Shown here in pieces: positions 54,865 through 64,000 of a DNA stretch of 64,000 nt. A program made the translations under genes and the position numbers. Each line of letters starts with the position of its first letter. Position 1 is the first letter of the stretch. The notes below the pieces were generated by a model, which did not search any database, had not been told where the DNA came from, and saw nothing but the letters and a program-made list of their open reading frames with translations. This DNA is from Peptococcaceae bacterium (GTDB taxonomy: Bacteria; Bacillota; Peptococcia; DRI-13; PHAD01), in contig JANLFJ010000003.1 of NCBI GenBank assembly GCA_024655825.1, forward strand, positions 62,001 through 126,000, in the 5' to 3' direction.

Positions 54865-55867
54865 TTAATTCGTCCCCTCCGCCGCGTGAAATAATGATTT
54901 CCCCAGAATCTTCGAGGCGCCGGATAATATTGACGATGCGCTGCTGCGCGTCTTCCACGTCGCGAAGCCGCACCGGACCGAGAAATGCCATGTCTTCTTC
55001 CAGCATTTGGCCAGCTCGCTTGGACATGTTTTTCTTGATTTTCGTTGCTACCTCTTCGCTTGATCCTTTCAGGGCCAGGGCCAGGTCTTTACCATCGACC
55101 TCCCTTAACACAAGCTGGATGCTCCGGTCATCCATCTTGGTAATATCCTCGAAGACAAACATGAGTTTCTTGATCTCTTCCGACAGTTCCGGGTCCTGAA
55201 CCTCTAAGGTTTCCAATATCGTCTTTTCCGTCGCCCGGTCCACCTTGTTGAGAATATTGACAATCGCCTTGACCCCGCCTGTGCTGGTGTAATCCTGGCT
55301 GCCCAAGGCGCTTATTTTTCTTTCCAGAACGTTCTCCACTTCTCTGACAATCTCCGGAGACGTCCTGTCCATGATAGCGATCCTTCTGGCCACGTCGGAC
55401 TGGTGCGCAGCGGGCAGAGCAGAAAGGATTGCCGCCGCCTGCTGTGGTTCAAGATAGGACATGATCAGCGCAATGGTCTGCGGGTGTTCGCCTTGGAGAA
55501 GGTTCAGTATTTGCCCGGGATCTGTCTTCCTTACAAAGTCAAATGGCTTTATTTGCAGGTTCGAGGAAAGCCTGTTGATAATATCAAGGGCCTTTTCGTT
55601 TCCCAGAGCTCTTTCCAACACCTGTTTGGCATACTCGATGCCGCCCTGGGCGATGTATTGCGAGGCCATGTACAACTGGCCGAACTCTTCGATTACCGTA
55701 TCCAGCTGCTCACCTTTGATCGTGCGTACATGGGCGATTTCCAGGGTCAACTGTTCAATTTCCTCGTCGCTCATGTATTTCATAACCCTGGCGGAATTTT
55801 CCGGCCCAAGGCTTATCAGAAACACTGCGGCTTTCTGGCGGCCTGTCAGTTTCGTAACCTTAGACAA
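54857..55867 (-). CDS. fliG: Flagellar motor switch protein FliG
   Basis: C-ring protein that converts stator force to rotation. The 336-residue protein has the N-domain (KLTGRQKAAVFLISLG), the middle domain with EHPQTIALIMSYLEPQQAA, and the C-domain charged ridge (KMDDRSIQLVLREVDGKDLALALKG). The start is TTG at 55867, with GGGGTG 7 bases upstream. It follows fliF by 12 bases. Confidence 0.96.
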   Translation of the reverse strand: MSKVTKLTGRQKAAVFLISLGPENSARVMKYMSDEEIEQLTLEIAHVRTIKGEQLDTVIEEFGQLYMASQYIAQGGIEYAKQVLERALGNEKALDIINRLSSNLQIKPFDFVRKTDPGQILNLLQGEHPQTIALIMSYLEPQQAAAILSALPAAHQSDVARRIAIMDRTSPEIVREVENVLERKISALGSQDYTSTGGVKAIVNILNKVDRATEKTILETLEVQDPELSEEIKKLMFVFEDITKMDDRSIQLVLREVDGKDLALALKGSSEEVATKIKKNMSKRAGQMLEEDMAFLGPVRLRDVEDAQQRIVNIIRRLEDSGEIIISRGGGDELIV

Positions 55868-55879
55868 TTCCTCTCACCC

Positions 55880-57430
55880 CTACTCTTCTGCCAGCCACGT
55901 TTTTACAACCTTTGCCACGTCCTCGGGGTTGGATTGAACAATTTGCTCCACCTGTTTGCGCAAATTTTTCTTTTCAGCGGCTTCCCCGGTCAAAGGCATG
56001 CTCAGATCGACAGACGGAGCCGCTGGAACGGTAGCTGCTGCCTGTGTAGAAGCGGAAAGTCCAGTTTGCTTAACCAGGGTTCCGAATCCGCGGATAGCGT
56101 AAACAGCAAGGCCCAACAGGAGCAGCCCTCCCAGTGCCATCAGGGCTAGCTTGATATACTCCCACCTTTTTGCATCCTTTTCCGCCGCAGCCATCTGGGC
56201 TGTCAGCTTATCCGCTTCCGCCGTATTAAACGGCATCGCCACGATGGCCACCTGGTCACCCCTGTTCTTGTCCAGACCGGCCGCGCTGCTCACAGCTTCG
56301 CTTATTTTTTCCTGGTCCTGATCCGTAATATCGCCGTCAATCAGGACCGACACTGAAATCCTGGTCACCTTCCCGGGTGCGGTTATCTTTGTTTCCACAG
56401 TTTTTCCCACTTCATAATTGCGTATGCGTTCTGTAAGCTGGTGTTCAGTTGTCCCACTCGAGCCGGCGCTTCCGTAACTCGGGCCGCTCATGTTGGCGTC
56501 GGCAGGATTTTCGCCGCCTGTCCCGCTGGTACCTTTTGATGTTTCCTCTTTCAACTGCTCGCTTACCAGCACGGGATCGCTGTACTTTTCGGATCTGGTT
56601 TCCACCTGGTCAAAGTCCATGGAAACGCTTGCCCTCACCACCGCCTTCCCCGCGCCCTGCATTCTTTCCAGCATTGTCTGGATGGAACGGGCCAGTTCCT
56701 GCTCGTACTGCCGCTTCAGGGCCAATTGATCAAGCGAAATTTTCGGCGTCTTGGCAGTGCCGCTTTCGGCGATTTCTTCAGAAAGCAGGTTGCCGTTGAC
56801 ATCCATGATCGTCACATTCTCGGCTTTCAGCCCTTCCACGCTGTGACTGACAAAGGCCATAATCGATTTTATCTGCTCCGGTTTAAGCTGGGCATACGGC
56901 TTAAGCCGCAAGAGAACAGAAGCAGTCGGTTCCTTTTCGTCTTTAACAAAAAGCGACGGAGCGGGCAACGCGATATGAACCTTAGCCTTTTCCACCTCGT
57001 CCAGTTCTTCGATAGTCCTGGTCAGCTCGCCCTGCAGGGCAACCAGAAATCGAACCCTTTTGTCGGTATCGGTTTCGCCGAACCGGGTTTCATTGAAACT
57101 CTCAAACCCGACGACTCCCTGCAGGTTGATCTGCCCGGCCATGTCAAGCCTCAACTGGTACTTGTCCTTGCTTGCCACCAGGATTGTCCTTCCCTCATCA
57201 GCAAGCTGGAAATCCACTTTTAGCTCTTTCAGTTTCGCCGTAATGGCGCTGGCGTCCCTGGGATCGAGATTTGTGTACAAAGGTTCCATTTCAGGCTGGG
57301 AAAAGAACAGCAAGGCAACAACTCCTGTAAATGCGGCCAAAACTATGCCGGCCAGGGTCACTTTCTGCCATACCGTAAAATTCGACCAGATTTTTTTCGC
57401 TTGCTCTATAAACTGCAACCAAAAGCCCAT
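55880..57430 (-). CDS. fliF: Flagellar MS-ring protein FliF
   Basis: Forms the MS ring in the membrane. The 516-residue protein has a first helix at about 23-43, ring-building domains (YTNLDPRDASAITAKLKELK and ELTRTIEELDEVEKAKVHIALP), a second helix at about 425-446 and a C-terminal FliG-binding tail (QSNPEDVAKVVKTWLAEE). GGGGTGACGTC precedes the ATG. It follows fliE. Confidence 0.96.
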   Translation of the reverse strand: MGFWLQFIEQAKKIWSNFTVWQKVTLAGIVLAAFTGVVALLFFSQPEMEPLYTNLDPRDASAITAKLKELKVDFQLADEGRTILVASKDKYQLRLDMAGQINLQGVVGFESFNETRFGETDTDKRVRFLVALQGELTRTIEELDEVEKAKVHIALPAPSLFVKDEKEPTASVLLRLKPYAQLKPEQIKSIMAFVSHSVEGLKAENVTIMDVNGNLLSEEIAESGTAKTPKISLDQLALKRQYEQELARSIQTMLERMQGAGKAVVRASVSMDFDQVETRSEKYSDPVLVSEQLKEETSKGTSGTGGENPADANMSGPSYGSAGSSGTTEHQLTERIRNYEVGKTVETKITAPGKVTRISVSVLIDGDITDQDQEKISEAVSSAAGLDKNRGDQVAIVAMPFNTAEADKLTAQMAAAEKDAKRWEYIKLALMALGGLLLLGLAVYAIRGFGTLVKQTGLSASTQAAATVPAAPSVDLSMPLTGEAAEKKNLRKQVEQIVQSNPEDVAKVVKTWLAEE

Positions 57431-57451
57431 GACGTCACCCCAACCCAGAAA

Positions 57452-57745
57452 CTAAACCTGCATCCTCATTATTTCCTGGTATGATTCGATTATTTTATTC
57501 CTTATCTGAATTGTTAACTGCAAAGCCAGGCTGGCCCGTTCCGTGGCCAGCACAACCTGGTGGAGTTCTATATCCTTTCCGAGGGCGAAGTCCTGGCTCA
57601 TTTTTTCAGCACCGGTAAGCTCCTCGTTAACCCTGTTTAAGGCCTCCCTGAGGATTTCGCCGAACCCTTTGGAATTGGGACCCTCGGCGGGTCTGAGAAA
57701 TGTTCCCGCTTTTGGATTAAGCTGAAGGCTTTTTTGTATTTCCAT
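57452..57745 (-). CDS. fliE: Flagellar hook-basal body protein FliE
   Basis: Links the MS ring to the rod. The 97-residue protein has the C-terminal FliE motif (HQVVLATERASLALQLTIQI, RNKIIESYQEIMRMQV). AAGGTG lies 7 bases before the ATG. It follows flgC. Confidence 0.95.
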   Translation of the reverse strand: MEIQKSLQLNPKAGTFLRPAEGPNSKGFGEILREALNRVNEELTGAEKMSQDFALGKDIELHQVVLATERASLALQLTIQIRNKIIESYQEIMRMQV

Positions 57746-57756
57746 TTTTCATCACC

Positions 57757-58206
57757 TTAACCCTGCCCGATCTCCAGGGTCTTTAAGGCCATGCTTTTTG
57801 TGCTGTTCAGCACCGTTATATTGGCTTCATATGCCCTTGAGGCCGTTATTAATTCCACCATTTCTTTCATCACATCCACATTGGGATATTCCACATAGCC
57901 GTCCGGTAATGCATCAGGATGCTTGGGGTCGTATACTCTTTTCGGCGGTGAGCCATCCTCAACGATCCCCACAACCCTGACCCCTTGCAAGTCCTCTACC
58001 TTTTTCTCGCTGTTCTTCAGGAGATTTTTAAAGCTGTTGGCCCCGCTTTTCACCGCCGCCAGCAGGGCAACCTGCCTTTTGTATGGACCGCCGCCGGGGG
58101 AACGCGTTGAATTGGCATTGGCTATATTAGCCGAAATGACATCCATTCTGAGCCTTTCAGCGCTTAACCCGGTAGCGCTTATCCGCATGGCTTTAAAAAT
58201 ATTCAT
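57757..58206 (-). CDS. flgC: Flagellar rod protein FlgC
   Basis: Proximal rod subunit. The 149-residue protein has the rod N-terminus (AMRISATGLSAERLRMDVIS with NIANANSTR) and C-terminal motif (VDVMKEMVELITASRAYEAN). GGAGG lies 8 bases before the ATG, only 2 bases after flgB. Confidence 0.95.
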   Translation of the reverse strand: MNIFKAMRISATGLSAERLRMDVISANIANANSTRSPGGGPYKRQVALLAAVKSGANSFKNLLKNSEKKVEDLQGVRVVGIVEDGSPPKRVYDPKHPDALPDGYVEYPNVDVMKEMVELITASRAYEANITVLNSTKSMALKTLEIGQG

Positions 58207-58208
58207 TC

Positions 58209-58607
58209 TTAACGCCTCCCTTCACTGATCGTGTGCTTAAGCAGCGAGAGCTGCGAAGAAAGCAGCTGTGCCAAGCCGTTAAAATATATATTGTTCTCGG
58301 CAAGCGAAGCCAGTTCCATGTCTATATCAACATTGTTGCCGTCCCTGCGCAGGCTGGTTTCCTTAATCTCGGCAACTTCGAACGCGGCGCCGCATTCTGT
58401 TCCGGGAAGGTGCTTGGACCTTGTTCTGATCAATTCAATTTTGTTTTCGCTGTCGATCGATTTTTTAAGCTCTGCTTTGAAATCAACGTCCTTTCTTTTG
58501 TACCCCGGTGTATTTACATTGCTGATATTATTGCTGGTCACCGTATTTTTTAAAGCACTTCCCTCCATGGCCTTTTCCAGGAGGTCAAACAGTTTCGTCT
58601 TGAACAT
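58209..58607 (-). CDS. flgB: Flagellar rod protein FlgB
   Basis: Proximal rod subunit and first gene of the fla/che operon. The 132-residue protein has the N-terminal motif (NTVTSNNISNVNTPGYKRKD) and ends in NNIYFNGLAQLLSSQLSLL. AAAGGTGAGAGC precedes the ATG. It starts after a 220-base gap behind the codY terminator, so the operon promoter must lie there or upstream. Confidence 0.95.
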   Translation of the reverse strand: MFKTKLFDLLEKAMEGSALKNTVTSNNISNVNTPGYKRKDVDFKAELKKSIDSENKIELIRTRSKHLPGTECGAAFEVAEIKETSLRRDGNNVDIDMELASLAENNIYFNGLAQLLSSQLSLLKHTISEGRR

Positions 58608-58827
58608 GCTCTCACCTTTTACACATATTTACAACCCGCGCCACACAATAAAACCTTTTATCTAAATTCGCCGTTTTTTATCAGATTCCTTTCAATAAAA
58701 AGGTATTATCTGATAAACACTGGCAAAATTTCTTTTTTTCGATGGCCTTTTGCCTAAACAGTAAAAAAGCATTTAACACTGCTTCCCTAAGGAGGCTTTT
58801 GGTGGAATATACTTTCCCGTTCATAAT
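58608..58827 (-). promoter_or_regulatory. Regulatory gap between codY terminator and fla/che operon
   Basis: This A+T-rich gap of 220 bases has no convincing gene. I could not find a sigma-A or sigma-D promoter with correct spacing; partial matches such as TTGCCA and TAATAC lie too close together. It contains the inverted repeat at 58677-58717. The main promoter of the 32 kb operon is expected here by analogy with B. subtilis. Confidence 0.5.
58677..58717 (-). repeat. Inverted repeat upstream of flgB, candidate operator
   Basis: Perfect 10-base arms (TTTATCAGAT at 58677-58686 and ATCTGATAAA at 58708-58717) flank 21 bases that hold an inner CCTTT/AAAGG pair. It lacks a U-run in either direction. 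The right arm region (58704-58718) matches 10 of 15 positions of the CodY box AATTTTCWGAAAATT, which is weak. An operator or RNA hairpin role is inferred. Confidence 0.55.
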
Positions 58828-58852
58828 AAAAAAAGCCGGGAATCCCCGGCTT
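58828..58852 (-). terminator. Intrinsic terminator of codY
   Basis: In minus-strand RNA an 8 bp stem (AAGCCGGG with CCCGGCTT, 4-base loop) is followed by a run of U residues. It lies 22 bases after the codY stop and closes the topA-codY block. Confidence 0.88.
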
Positions 58853-58874
58853 CATGTCAACTGCTCTGCTTGAT

Positions 58875-59660
58875 TTATCTCAACTTGTTTAATTCATCCA
58901 GCAAGTTCTCGTTGAGTATCCTGATATATGTCCCTTTCATCCCCAGGGACTTTGATTCGATAACTCCAGCGCTTTCGAATTTCCTTAAAGCGTTTACAAT
59001 TACGGAGCGGGTTATTCCTACCCGGTCGGCAATTTTACTGGCCACAAGCAGGCCTTCTTTGCCTTTGAGCTCCGCAAAAATATGTTCGATTGCTTCCAGT
59101 TCGGAATATGAAAGCGTACCAATAGCAATCTGAACGGCCGCCTTGCGGCGCGCTTCGTCTTCAATGCGCTCGGCCTTGGCTCTTAAAATCTCCATCCCGA
59201 TCACGGTCGCGCCGTATTCCGCAAGAATCAAATCTTCGTGGGTAAACTCCTGTTCATATTTTGCCAAAAGCAAGGTGCCCTGCCTTTCACCCCCGCCGAT
59301 TATCGGAACAACTGTCGTGATCTTGCCGCCAAACAGGCAGTTGTCTCCGTTCGGGCCCATGAAAATACACTCGTTGGTTTCTTTCTTAATGTTGGCCTGG
59401 GTCTGAGTGATGCGAAGGATGTCTTCATTGTAGGTTTCGGGAAATCTTTCGGCAATTGTAACTATGTTTTCGATGGTTTTACACTGAAAACCATCCATGA
59501 AGGCATATCCGAGGATTTTTCCGCGCCTGCCCACAATGTAAACATTGCAGTCGATCAGGTCACTTAATACCTTGGCCATTTCCACGAATTCCACAGGGTT
59601 CCCGGCGGTCTTTTGCAACAGTTTGTTAACGGTTCGAGTTTTTTCCAGTAAAGTTTTCAT
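58875..59660 (-). CDS. codY: GTP-sensing global repressor CodY
   Basis: Senses GTP and branched-chain amino acids and represses nutrient-scavenging and other stationary-phase genes. The 261-residue protein has an N-terminal GAF ligand domain ([17 protein letters not shown] onward) and a C-terminal winged helix ([32 protein letters not shown]). The ATG at 59660 lies 9 bases after GGGGG; the one two codons earlier is too close. It follows hslU and precedes the fla/che operon, as in B. subtilis. Confidence 0.96.
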   Translation of the reverse strand: MKTLLEKTRTVNKLLQKTAGNPVEFVEMAKVLSDLIDCNVYIVGRRGKILGYAFMDGFQCKTIENIVTIAERFPETYNEDILRITQTQANIKKETNECIFMGPNGDNCLFGGKITTVVPIIGGGERQGTLLLAKYEQEFTHEDLILAEYGATVIGMEILRAKAERIEDEARRKAAVQIAIGTLSYSELEAIEHIFAELKGKEGLLVASKIADRVGITRSVIVNALRKFESAGVIESKSLGMKGTYIRILNENLLDELNKLR

Positions 59661-59684
59661 GCGCATTTTCCCCCTAAATTTTTC

Positions 59685-61073
59685 TTACAAGATGTATCGA
59701 CTCAAATCTTCGTCTTTTACGATAGATTGCAGCCTTTCCCTGACATAATTCCTGTCCACAACCAGTTTTCCCTTTATGCCGTCCGGAGCTTCATATAGTA
59801 TGTTTTCCAGCAGTTTCTCAATAATGGTGTGCAGTCTTCGCGCTCCAATATTTTCAGTACGACTGTTTACAGTATACGCAATATCCGCAATTTCATCAAT
59901 AGCATTTTCAGTAAATTCAAGCGAAACATTATCGATTTTTAATAATTCCGTGTATTGCTTTATCAATGAATTGCGCGGCTGGGTCAGAATCAGCTTAAAA
60001 TCCTCTTTGCTTAGGCTGCCCAGTTCAACCCGGATCGGAAATCGTCCCTGCAGTTCGGGAATAAGGTCCGAAGGTTTGTTGGCATGAAAAGCGCCCGCAG
60101 CAATAAACAGAATATAGTCGGTCTTGACCGGCCCGTACTTGGTCATGACCGTCGAACCTTCCACAATGGGCAGGATGTCTCTCTGCACGCCTCCCCTGGA
60201 AACATCAGGCCCATAAGAATCCTTACCGGCGATCTTATCAATCTCATCCAGGAAAATAATCCCGTCCTGCTCAGCCCGCCTGACAGCCTCGTTCATCACC
60301 TCTTCCATATCTATCAGTTTTTGAGCTTCAACCTGCGTCAGTATTTTACGGGCTTGCTGCACCGTTACTTTTTTCTTTTTGCGTTTTTTGGGAAAAAGAT
60401 TGCCGAACAGGTCCTGAAAGTTCATCCCTATTTCTTCCAGGTTGCTGCCCACAAACACATCCATGGGGTTCATGGGCGTGTCCTCGACTTCTATTTCGAC
60501 ATATTCCTTATCGAGTTCGCCCTTCAACAGCCTTTCCTGGACTATGCTCCTTTCAGTCCTGATCCTTTCTTCTGCCTCCGTTCTCTTTTCCGTGGGAACG
60601 GCGTTAGTGCCAAAAAGCGCGTCAAAAGGATTCCTCGTCCCGGCGCTCGCATATAAGTTCGGCACTATTATTTCCACCAGTGCCTGGTCGGCCTGCTGGG
60701 ACGCTTTTTTCTCCACTTCGGCAATTTTTTCCTGCTTGACCATCCTGATCGCCACCTCGACCAGGTCCCGGACCATTGAATCCACGTCGCGCCCCACGTA
60801 ACCAACTTCAGTAAATTTAGTCGCTTCAACCTTGACAAACGGGGCGTTGACGAGTTTAGCCAGCCTCCTGGCTATTTCGGTCTTTCCCACCCCGGTAGGC
60901 CCGATCATTAAAATGTTCTTGGGCATAACCTCGTCTTTGAGGTCTTCGGGCAGCCTGCTCCGGCGGTAGCGGTTTCTCAGAGCAATAGCCACGCTTTTTT
61001 TGGCCTGTTCCTGCCCGACAATGTATTTATCCAGTTCCTTCACAATTTCTACAGGTGTCAAATCGAAGGACAT
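59685..61073 (-). CDS. hslU: HslU (ClpY) ATPase of the HslUV protease
   Basis: AAA+ unfoldase that feeds HslV. The 462-residue protein opens with the family pattern [17 protein letters not shown] and has Walker [10 protein letters not shown] (58-66), the pore motif GYVGRD, Walker [12 protein letters not shown] and the C-terminal SRYIL tail that docks into HslV. AGGTGGG favours the ATG at 61073; the ATG at 61094 overlaps the hslV stop (ATGA) and is an alternative. Confidence 0.95.
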   Translation of the reverse strand: MSFDLTPVEIVKELDKYIVGQEQAKKSVAIALRNRYRRSRLPEDLKDEVMPKNILMIGPTGVGKTEIARRLAKLVNAPFVKVEATKFTEVGYVGRDVDSMVRDLVEVAIRMVKQEKIAEVEKKASQQADQALVEIIVPNLYASAGTRNPFDALFGTNAVPTEKRTEAEERIRTERSIVQERLLKGELDKEYVEIEVEDTPMNPMDVFVGSNLEEIGMNFQDLFGNLFPKKRKKKKVTVQQARKILTQVEAQKLIDMEEVMNEAVRRAEQDGIIFLDEIDKIAGKDSYGPDVSRGGVQRDILPIVEGSTVMTKYGPVKTDYILFIAAGAFHANKPSDLIPELQGRFPIRVELGSLSKEDFKLILTQPRNSLIKQYTELLKIDNVSLEFTENAIDEIADIAYTVNSRTENIGARRLHTIIEKLLENILYEAPDGIKGKLVVDRNYVRERLQSIVKDEDLSRYIL

Positions 61074-61090
61074 CTTTTCCCACCTTTTTT

Positions 61091-61621
61091 TCATAATTCC
61101 TCTACAATTATATTGTTATTTGTGTAAACACAAATTGATGCCGCGATTTCCATTGCCGACAGCACAATCTCCCTGGGAACAAGCTGCGTGTGTCCTAACA
61201 GGGCCCTGGCCGCCGCAAGGGCGTAGGCTCCGCCTGAACCGATGGCGGCAATCCCGTCATCCGGTTCGATAACCTCTCCGGTCCCGGAGATGACCAGGAT
61301 GTTATCCTGGTCAGCCGCTATCAACATGGCCTCCAAGTTTCTAAGCATTCTGTCCGTTCGCCAGGTTTTAGCAAGCTCTACCGCTGCCCGCGGCAGGTTT
61401 CCATTGTATTCTTCAAGCTTTTTTTCAAACTTGTCAAAAAGCGTAAAAGCATCCGCCACGGAGCCGGCAAAACCCGCCAGTATTTTACCCTGGTAAAGTT
61501 TTCTCACCTTCCTGGCCCTGTGCTTCATGATAATGCCCTGTCCCATGGTAACCTGTCCATCTCCGGCTATCGCCACCTTGGTTCCTTTCTTTACCCCTAT
61601 GATGGTCGTGCCTCTCAGCAT
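61091..61621 (-). CDS. hslV: HslV (ClpQ) protease subunit with Thr nucleophile
   Basis: Proteasome-like peptidase subunit. The 176-residue protein starts [10 protein letters not shown], so removal of four residues would expose Thr5 as the N-terminal nucleophile. This differs from B. subtilis ClpQ, which uses an N-terminal serine. The remaining core ([40 protein letters not shown]) is typical. Confidence 0.96.
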   Translation of the reverse strand: MLRGTTIIGVKKGTKVAIAGDGQVTMGQGIIMKHRARKVRKLYQGKILAGFAGSVADAFTLFDKFEKKLEEYNGNLPRAAVELAKTWRTDRMLRNLEAMLIAADQDNILVISGTGEVIEPDDGIAAIGSGGAYALAAARALLGHTQLVPREIVLSAMEIAASICVYTNNNIIVEEL

Positions 61622-61642
61622 ATCGTTCCATCCCTCCCTCCG

Positions 61643-62548
61643 TTAAGCTCTCGGGTGCGCCAGGTGATAAACCTTGCGCAGCTGGCTGCGGGAAACGTGG
61701 GTATACACCTGAGTAGAAGATATTTTTTTGTGTCCCAAAAGCTCTTGAACAACCCTCAAATCAGCACCGTTGTCAAGAAGGTGGGAAGCAAAGCTGTGGC
61801 GAAAGCCGTGGGGCGAAACGCATTCCCTGACCGAAGCCAGCAGGCAGTATTTTTTTACTATACTTCTTATTGACCTGTCGCTCAAGCGCCCTCCCCGCTG
61901 GTTAAGAAACAAGGCTTTGCTTTTTTGCGTGTTCCAAAGCGGGCGAACTTTTTCCAGGTAGACAGCCAGGGCAGCAGCAGCCTTTCTTCCTAAAGGGATA
62001 AGTCTTTCCCGCCCGCCTTTTCCCAATACCCTTACATACCCGTACGACAGGTCTATATTCTCGAGGTCAAGGCCGGCGAGCTCGCTGACGCGCATCCCCG
62101 CCGCGTAAAGGAGTTCCAGGACGGCCTTGTCGCGTAATCCCGCCCCTTCTGAGAGCGCGGGTTGTTCCAGAACTTTGCTGATTTCATCCTGTTCCAGATA
62201 CCTGGGCAGTTTTTTAGGGATTTTGGGCGTGGATACATCTTTAAGCGGGTTTTGGGCCAGGATTTCTTTTTTAATCAGGTAGCGATAAAAGCTCCGCAGC
62301 GCGGCCAGGCGGCGTGCTATCGTCGGTTTGGCCAGCTCTTTTTTATTCAAATGTATCAGGTATTTCCTGATAACACTATGATCTATTTTCTCCAGTTCCA
62401 AGCAATCAAGGTTATAACCCATCTCTTGTTCCAGGAAAGCGAAAAAATCCATCCAATCGCTATTATAAGACTTTATAGTGTGTTGGGCCATATTTTTTTC
62501 ACTTTCCAAATAAATAAAAAAACTGTCAACCAAGGTTGTTAACAACAT
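61643..62548 (-). CDS. xerC: Tyrosine recombinase XerC (CodV)
   Basis: Resolves chromosome dimers at dif together with XerD. The 301-residue protein has the catalytic set R153, K177, H247, R250, H273 and Y282. The ATG at 62548, with GGAGGGAA about 9 bases upstream, lies within the end of trmFO (23-base overlap); a frame reaching 62608 lacks family support. A second recombinase is not in the window. Confidence 0.94.
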   Translation of the reverse strand: MLLTTLVDSFFIYLESEKNMAQHTIKSYNSDWMDFFAFLEQEMGYNLDCLELEKIDHSVIRKYLIHLNKKELAKPTIARRLAALRSFYRYLIKKEILAQNPLKDVSTPKIPKKLPRYLEQDEISKVLEQPALSEGAGLRDKAVLELLYAAGMRVSELAGLDLENIDLSYGYVRVLGKGGRERLIPLGRKAAAALAVYLEKVRPLWNTQKSKALFLNQRGGRLSDRSIRSIVKKYCLLASVRECVSPHGFRHSFASHLLDNGADLRVVQELLGHKKISSTQVYTHVSRSQLRKVYHLAHPRA

Positions 62549-63863
62549 CTCCCTCAATTCCCTCCGCTGCTTTCCATTTTTCCAGGGTCTCCAGGGCACG
62601 CCGGGCAATCAGCATCTTCTTGTGTTTTTTGTCTTTGATTTTCTCGTTCCAGGGCGGCAGCAGGCCGAAAGTGATGTTCATCGGCTGAAAGTTTTGCGGA
62701 TCCGCATGTGTTATGTAATGCAAAAGGGAACCAATCGCCGTCTCCCGGGGTGGTATCAGCGCGTTTTTCCCCTGAAAGAGACGACTGGCGTTAATGCCTG
62801 CAGCGAGGCCGGCGGCAGCCGACTCCACATAGCCTTCCACCCCCGTGAGCTGTCCGGCCGCCAGGAGGTTTGGCTTTTTTTTAACCTGCAGGGTGGTCTC
62901 AAGCAGGTGCGGCGAATTAATAAAGGTATTGCGGTGCATCACGCCAAACCTGGCAAACTCTGCGTTCTCCAGCCCCGGGATCATTCGAAAAACCCTTTTT
63001 TGCTCGCTCCATTTTAGATTAGTTTGAAAACCAACCATGTTGAAAAGAGTTCCGGCGGTATTGTCACGGCGCAGCTGGACAACGGCATACGGCCTTTGGT
63101 TGTCGGCAGGATTGACCAGGCCGACCGGTTTTAGCGGTCCAAACAGCAGCGTCTGCGGGCCGCGTTTGGCCATCACCTCGATAGGCATGCAACCCTCGAA
63201 ATACGCTGCCTTCTCGAATTTATGGGGCGCGTGAACCTCTGCGGCGGTTAGCGCTGTATAAAACCTTTCATATTCTTCGCGTGTCAGGGGACAGTTGAGG
63301 TAGTCGGCTTCTCCTTTCCCGTAGCGCGAAGCCCAAAATGTTTTTTCGTAATTGATCGTTTCACCTTCCACCAGCGGGGCAGCGGCATCAAAAAAGTACA
63401 TGAACTCCTCCCCTGTCAATTTCCGCAACTCGCCGGCCAGCACTTCGCTGGTAAGCGGTCCACTGGCCAAAACAGCAATCCCTTCAACATCCAAGGTTTT
63501 AAGTTCCTGCCGGACTATTTCCACCATCTCATGTTCGCTTAATACTCTCGTTATCTCATGGGAGAAGGCCGTCCTGTCAACCGCCAGAGCGCCGCCAGCA
63601 GGAATGCTGAAACGGTCGGCGCACCTGATAACCAGGGAATCAAGCCGTCTCATTTCTTCTTTTAACAGACCAGCGGCGTTTTCCAGTGAAGCGGCGCGCA
63701 GGGAGTTGCTGCAGACCAGCTCGGCAAAATAAGGGGTTTGATGTGCTGGAGTCATTTTGAACGGCCGCATCTCGTACAACCGTACCCTTATTCCCCTTTT
63801 GGCGATCTGCCAGGCGGCTTCACTGCCGGCCAGCCCGGCGCCAATAACTGTCACATACCGCAA
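62526..63863 (-). CDS. trmFO: Folate-dependent tRNA(uracil-54) methyltransferase TrmFO
   Basis: FAD and folate enzyme that makes ribothymidine 54 in tRNA. The 445-residue product starts [17 protein letters not shown] with the FAD-binding GAGLAG at about 8-13 and ends with the family's typical [16 protein letters not shown] and ALETLEKW. The start is TTG at 63863, exactly 7 bases after AGGAGG; an ATG at 63884 overlaps that site and is rejected. It lies between topA and xerC in the standard Gram-positive order. Confidence 0.96.
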   Translation of the reverse strand: MRYVTVIGAGLAGSEAAWQIAKRGIRVRLYEMRPFKMTPAHQTPYFAELVCSNSLRAASLENAAGLLKEEMRRLDSLVIRCADRFSIPAGGALAVDRTAFSHEITRVLSEHEMVEIVRQELKTLDVEGIAVLASGPLTSEVLAGELRKLTGEEFMYFFDAAAPLVEGETINYEKTFWASRYGKGEADYLNCPLTREEYERFYTALTAAEVHAPHKFEKAAYFEGCMPIEVMAKRGPQTLLFGPLKPVGLVNPADNQRPYAVVQLRRDNTAGTLFNMVGFQTNLKWSEQKRVFRMIPGLENAEFARFGVMHRNTFINSPHLLETTLQVKKKPNLLAAGQLTGVEGYVESAAAGLAAGINASRLFQGKNALIPPRETAIGSLLHYITHADPQNFQPMNITFGLLPPWNEKIKDKKHKKMLIARRALETLEKWKAAEGIEGDVVNNLG

Positions 63864-63888
63864 GTGACAACCTCCTGTAACCAAAATG

Positions 63889-64000
63889 CTACTTCGTCTT
63901 TGACTTATCTTTTCCCATTTTTTCTTTGTAACCGCATTTTTTATCAGAGCAGCTGATTATATTCACGTTCTTTGCTTTTTTTACTACCAGGTGCCGGCCG
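63889..64000 (-). CDS. topA: DNA topoisomerase I, C-terminal end only
   Basis: The last 37 codons of a minus-strand frame run in from the window edge and end at TAG (63889-63891). The peptide ends [20 protein letters not shown], the remains of a C-terminal zinc-ribbon (CxxxxC) as in bacterial TopA. Position before trmFO and xerC agrees with B. subtilis topA. Only the tail is visible, so the call leans on context. Confidence 0.8.
   Translation of the reverse strand, partial: GRHLVVKKAKNVNIISCSDKKCGYKEKMGKDKSKTK

Noticed and set aside
58700-58830. Possible c-di-GMP (GEMM) riboswitch ahead of flgB
   Set aside because: A fragment resembling AAAGCCTCC is present, but the conserved GGACGCAAAGCC and paired helices are missing, so no call was made.
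58802-58873. 23-codon plus-strand frame starting GTG behind AAGGAGG
   Set aside because: It has a good ribosome-like site but overlaps the codY terminator stem and has no promoter or recognisable peptide. The AAGGAGG is probably chance.
63864-63884. ATG start of trmFO at 63884
   Set aside because: It overlaps its own ribosome-binding sequence, while TTG at 63863 is 7 bases from AGGAGG and matches the family N-terminus.

Overview
This 64 kb window is a continuous run of core genes from a Gram-positive, motile, rod-type Firmicute, most likely a member of the Clostridia near the Desulfotomaculum/Pelotomaculum (Peptococcaceae) group. The assignment is inferred from gene order, which closely follows the Bacillus subtilis topA-to-pnp segment, from the short clostridial-type EF-Ts, from CodY and HslUV, and from a Clostridia-style nrnA next to rbfA. 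No rRNA, tRNA, mobile element or CRISPR array is visible. Every supported gene lies on the minus strand, so transcription runs from high to low coordinates.

Region by region in transcription order. 64000-58875: the tail of topA, then trmFO, xerC, hslV, hslU and codY, closed by a clear intrinsic terminator. 58607-26812: a roughly 32 kb fla/che operon that encodes the basal body (flgBC, fliEFG), the export ATPase and its helpers (fliHIJ), a MotE-like protein, fliK, flgD, a TIGR02530-type protein, flgE, flbD, motAB, fliL, the switch (fliM, fliY), cheY, the export gate (fliOPQR, flhBA), flhF, flhG, a PilZ protein, cheB, cheA, cheW, cheC, cheD, sigD, a DUF342/FapA protein and two small operon-end proteins. 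26652-23681: rpsB and tsf with their own promoter and terminator, then pyrH and frr. 23679-15619: a small unknown protein, uppS, cdsA, an AI-2E-type permease, dxr, rseP, ispG and proS (isoprenoid, undecaprenyl and phospholipid synthesis plus membrane proteolysis). 15578-10485: a glycosyltransferase, an MgtC-family protein and polC. 10308-2479: the rimP-nusA-ylxR-ylxQ-infB-rbfA-nrnA-truB-ribF translation and RNA cluster. 2401-1: a small two-gene cassette that looks like a toxin-antitoxin pair, rpsO with its own promoter and leader hairpin, and the 5' two thirds of pnp.

The gene content fits one programme: flagellar hardware is built in rough assembly order, the chemotaxis genes follow, and sigD at the end can switch on the late genes that lie elsewhere. 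CodY, encoded just before the operon, is a plausible regulator because the 220 bp gap ahead of flgB holds a 10 bp-arm inverted repeat with a weak CodY-box-like core.

The points most worth a second look are a PolC replicative polymerase with no DnaQ-type exonuclease insert, the two-gene cassette between ribF and rpsO, the inverted repeat ahead of flgB, an NPAH variant of the FlhB self-cleavage motif, and a SwrB-position membrane protein carrying a helix-turn-helix. Many starts had to be moved downstream from the longest frame because good Shine-Dalgarno sequences point to internal ATG, GTG or TTG codons. No completely new multi-gene system is evident.
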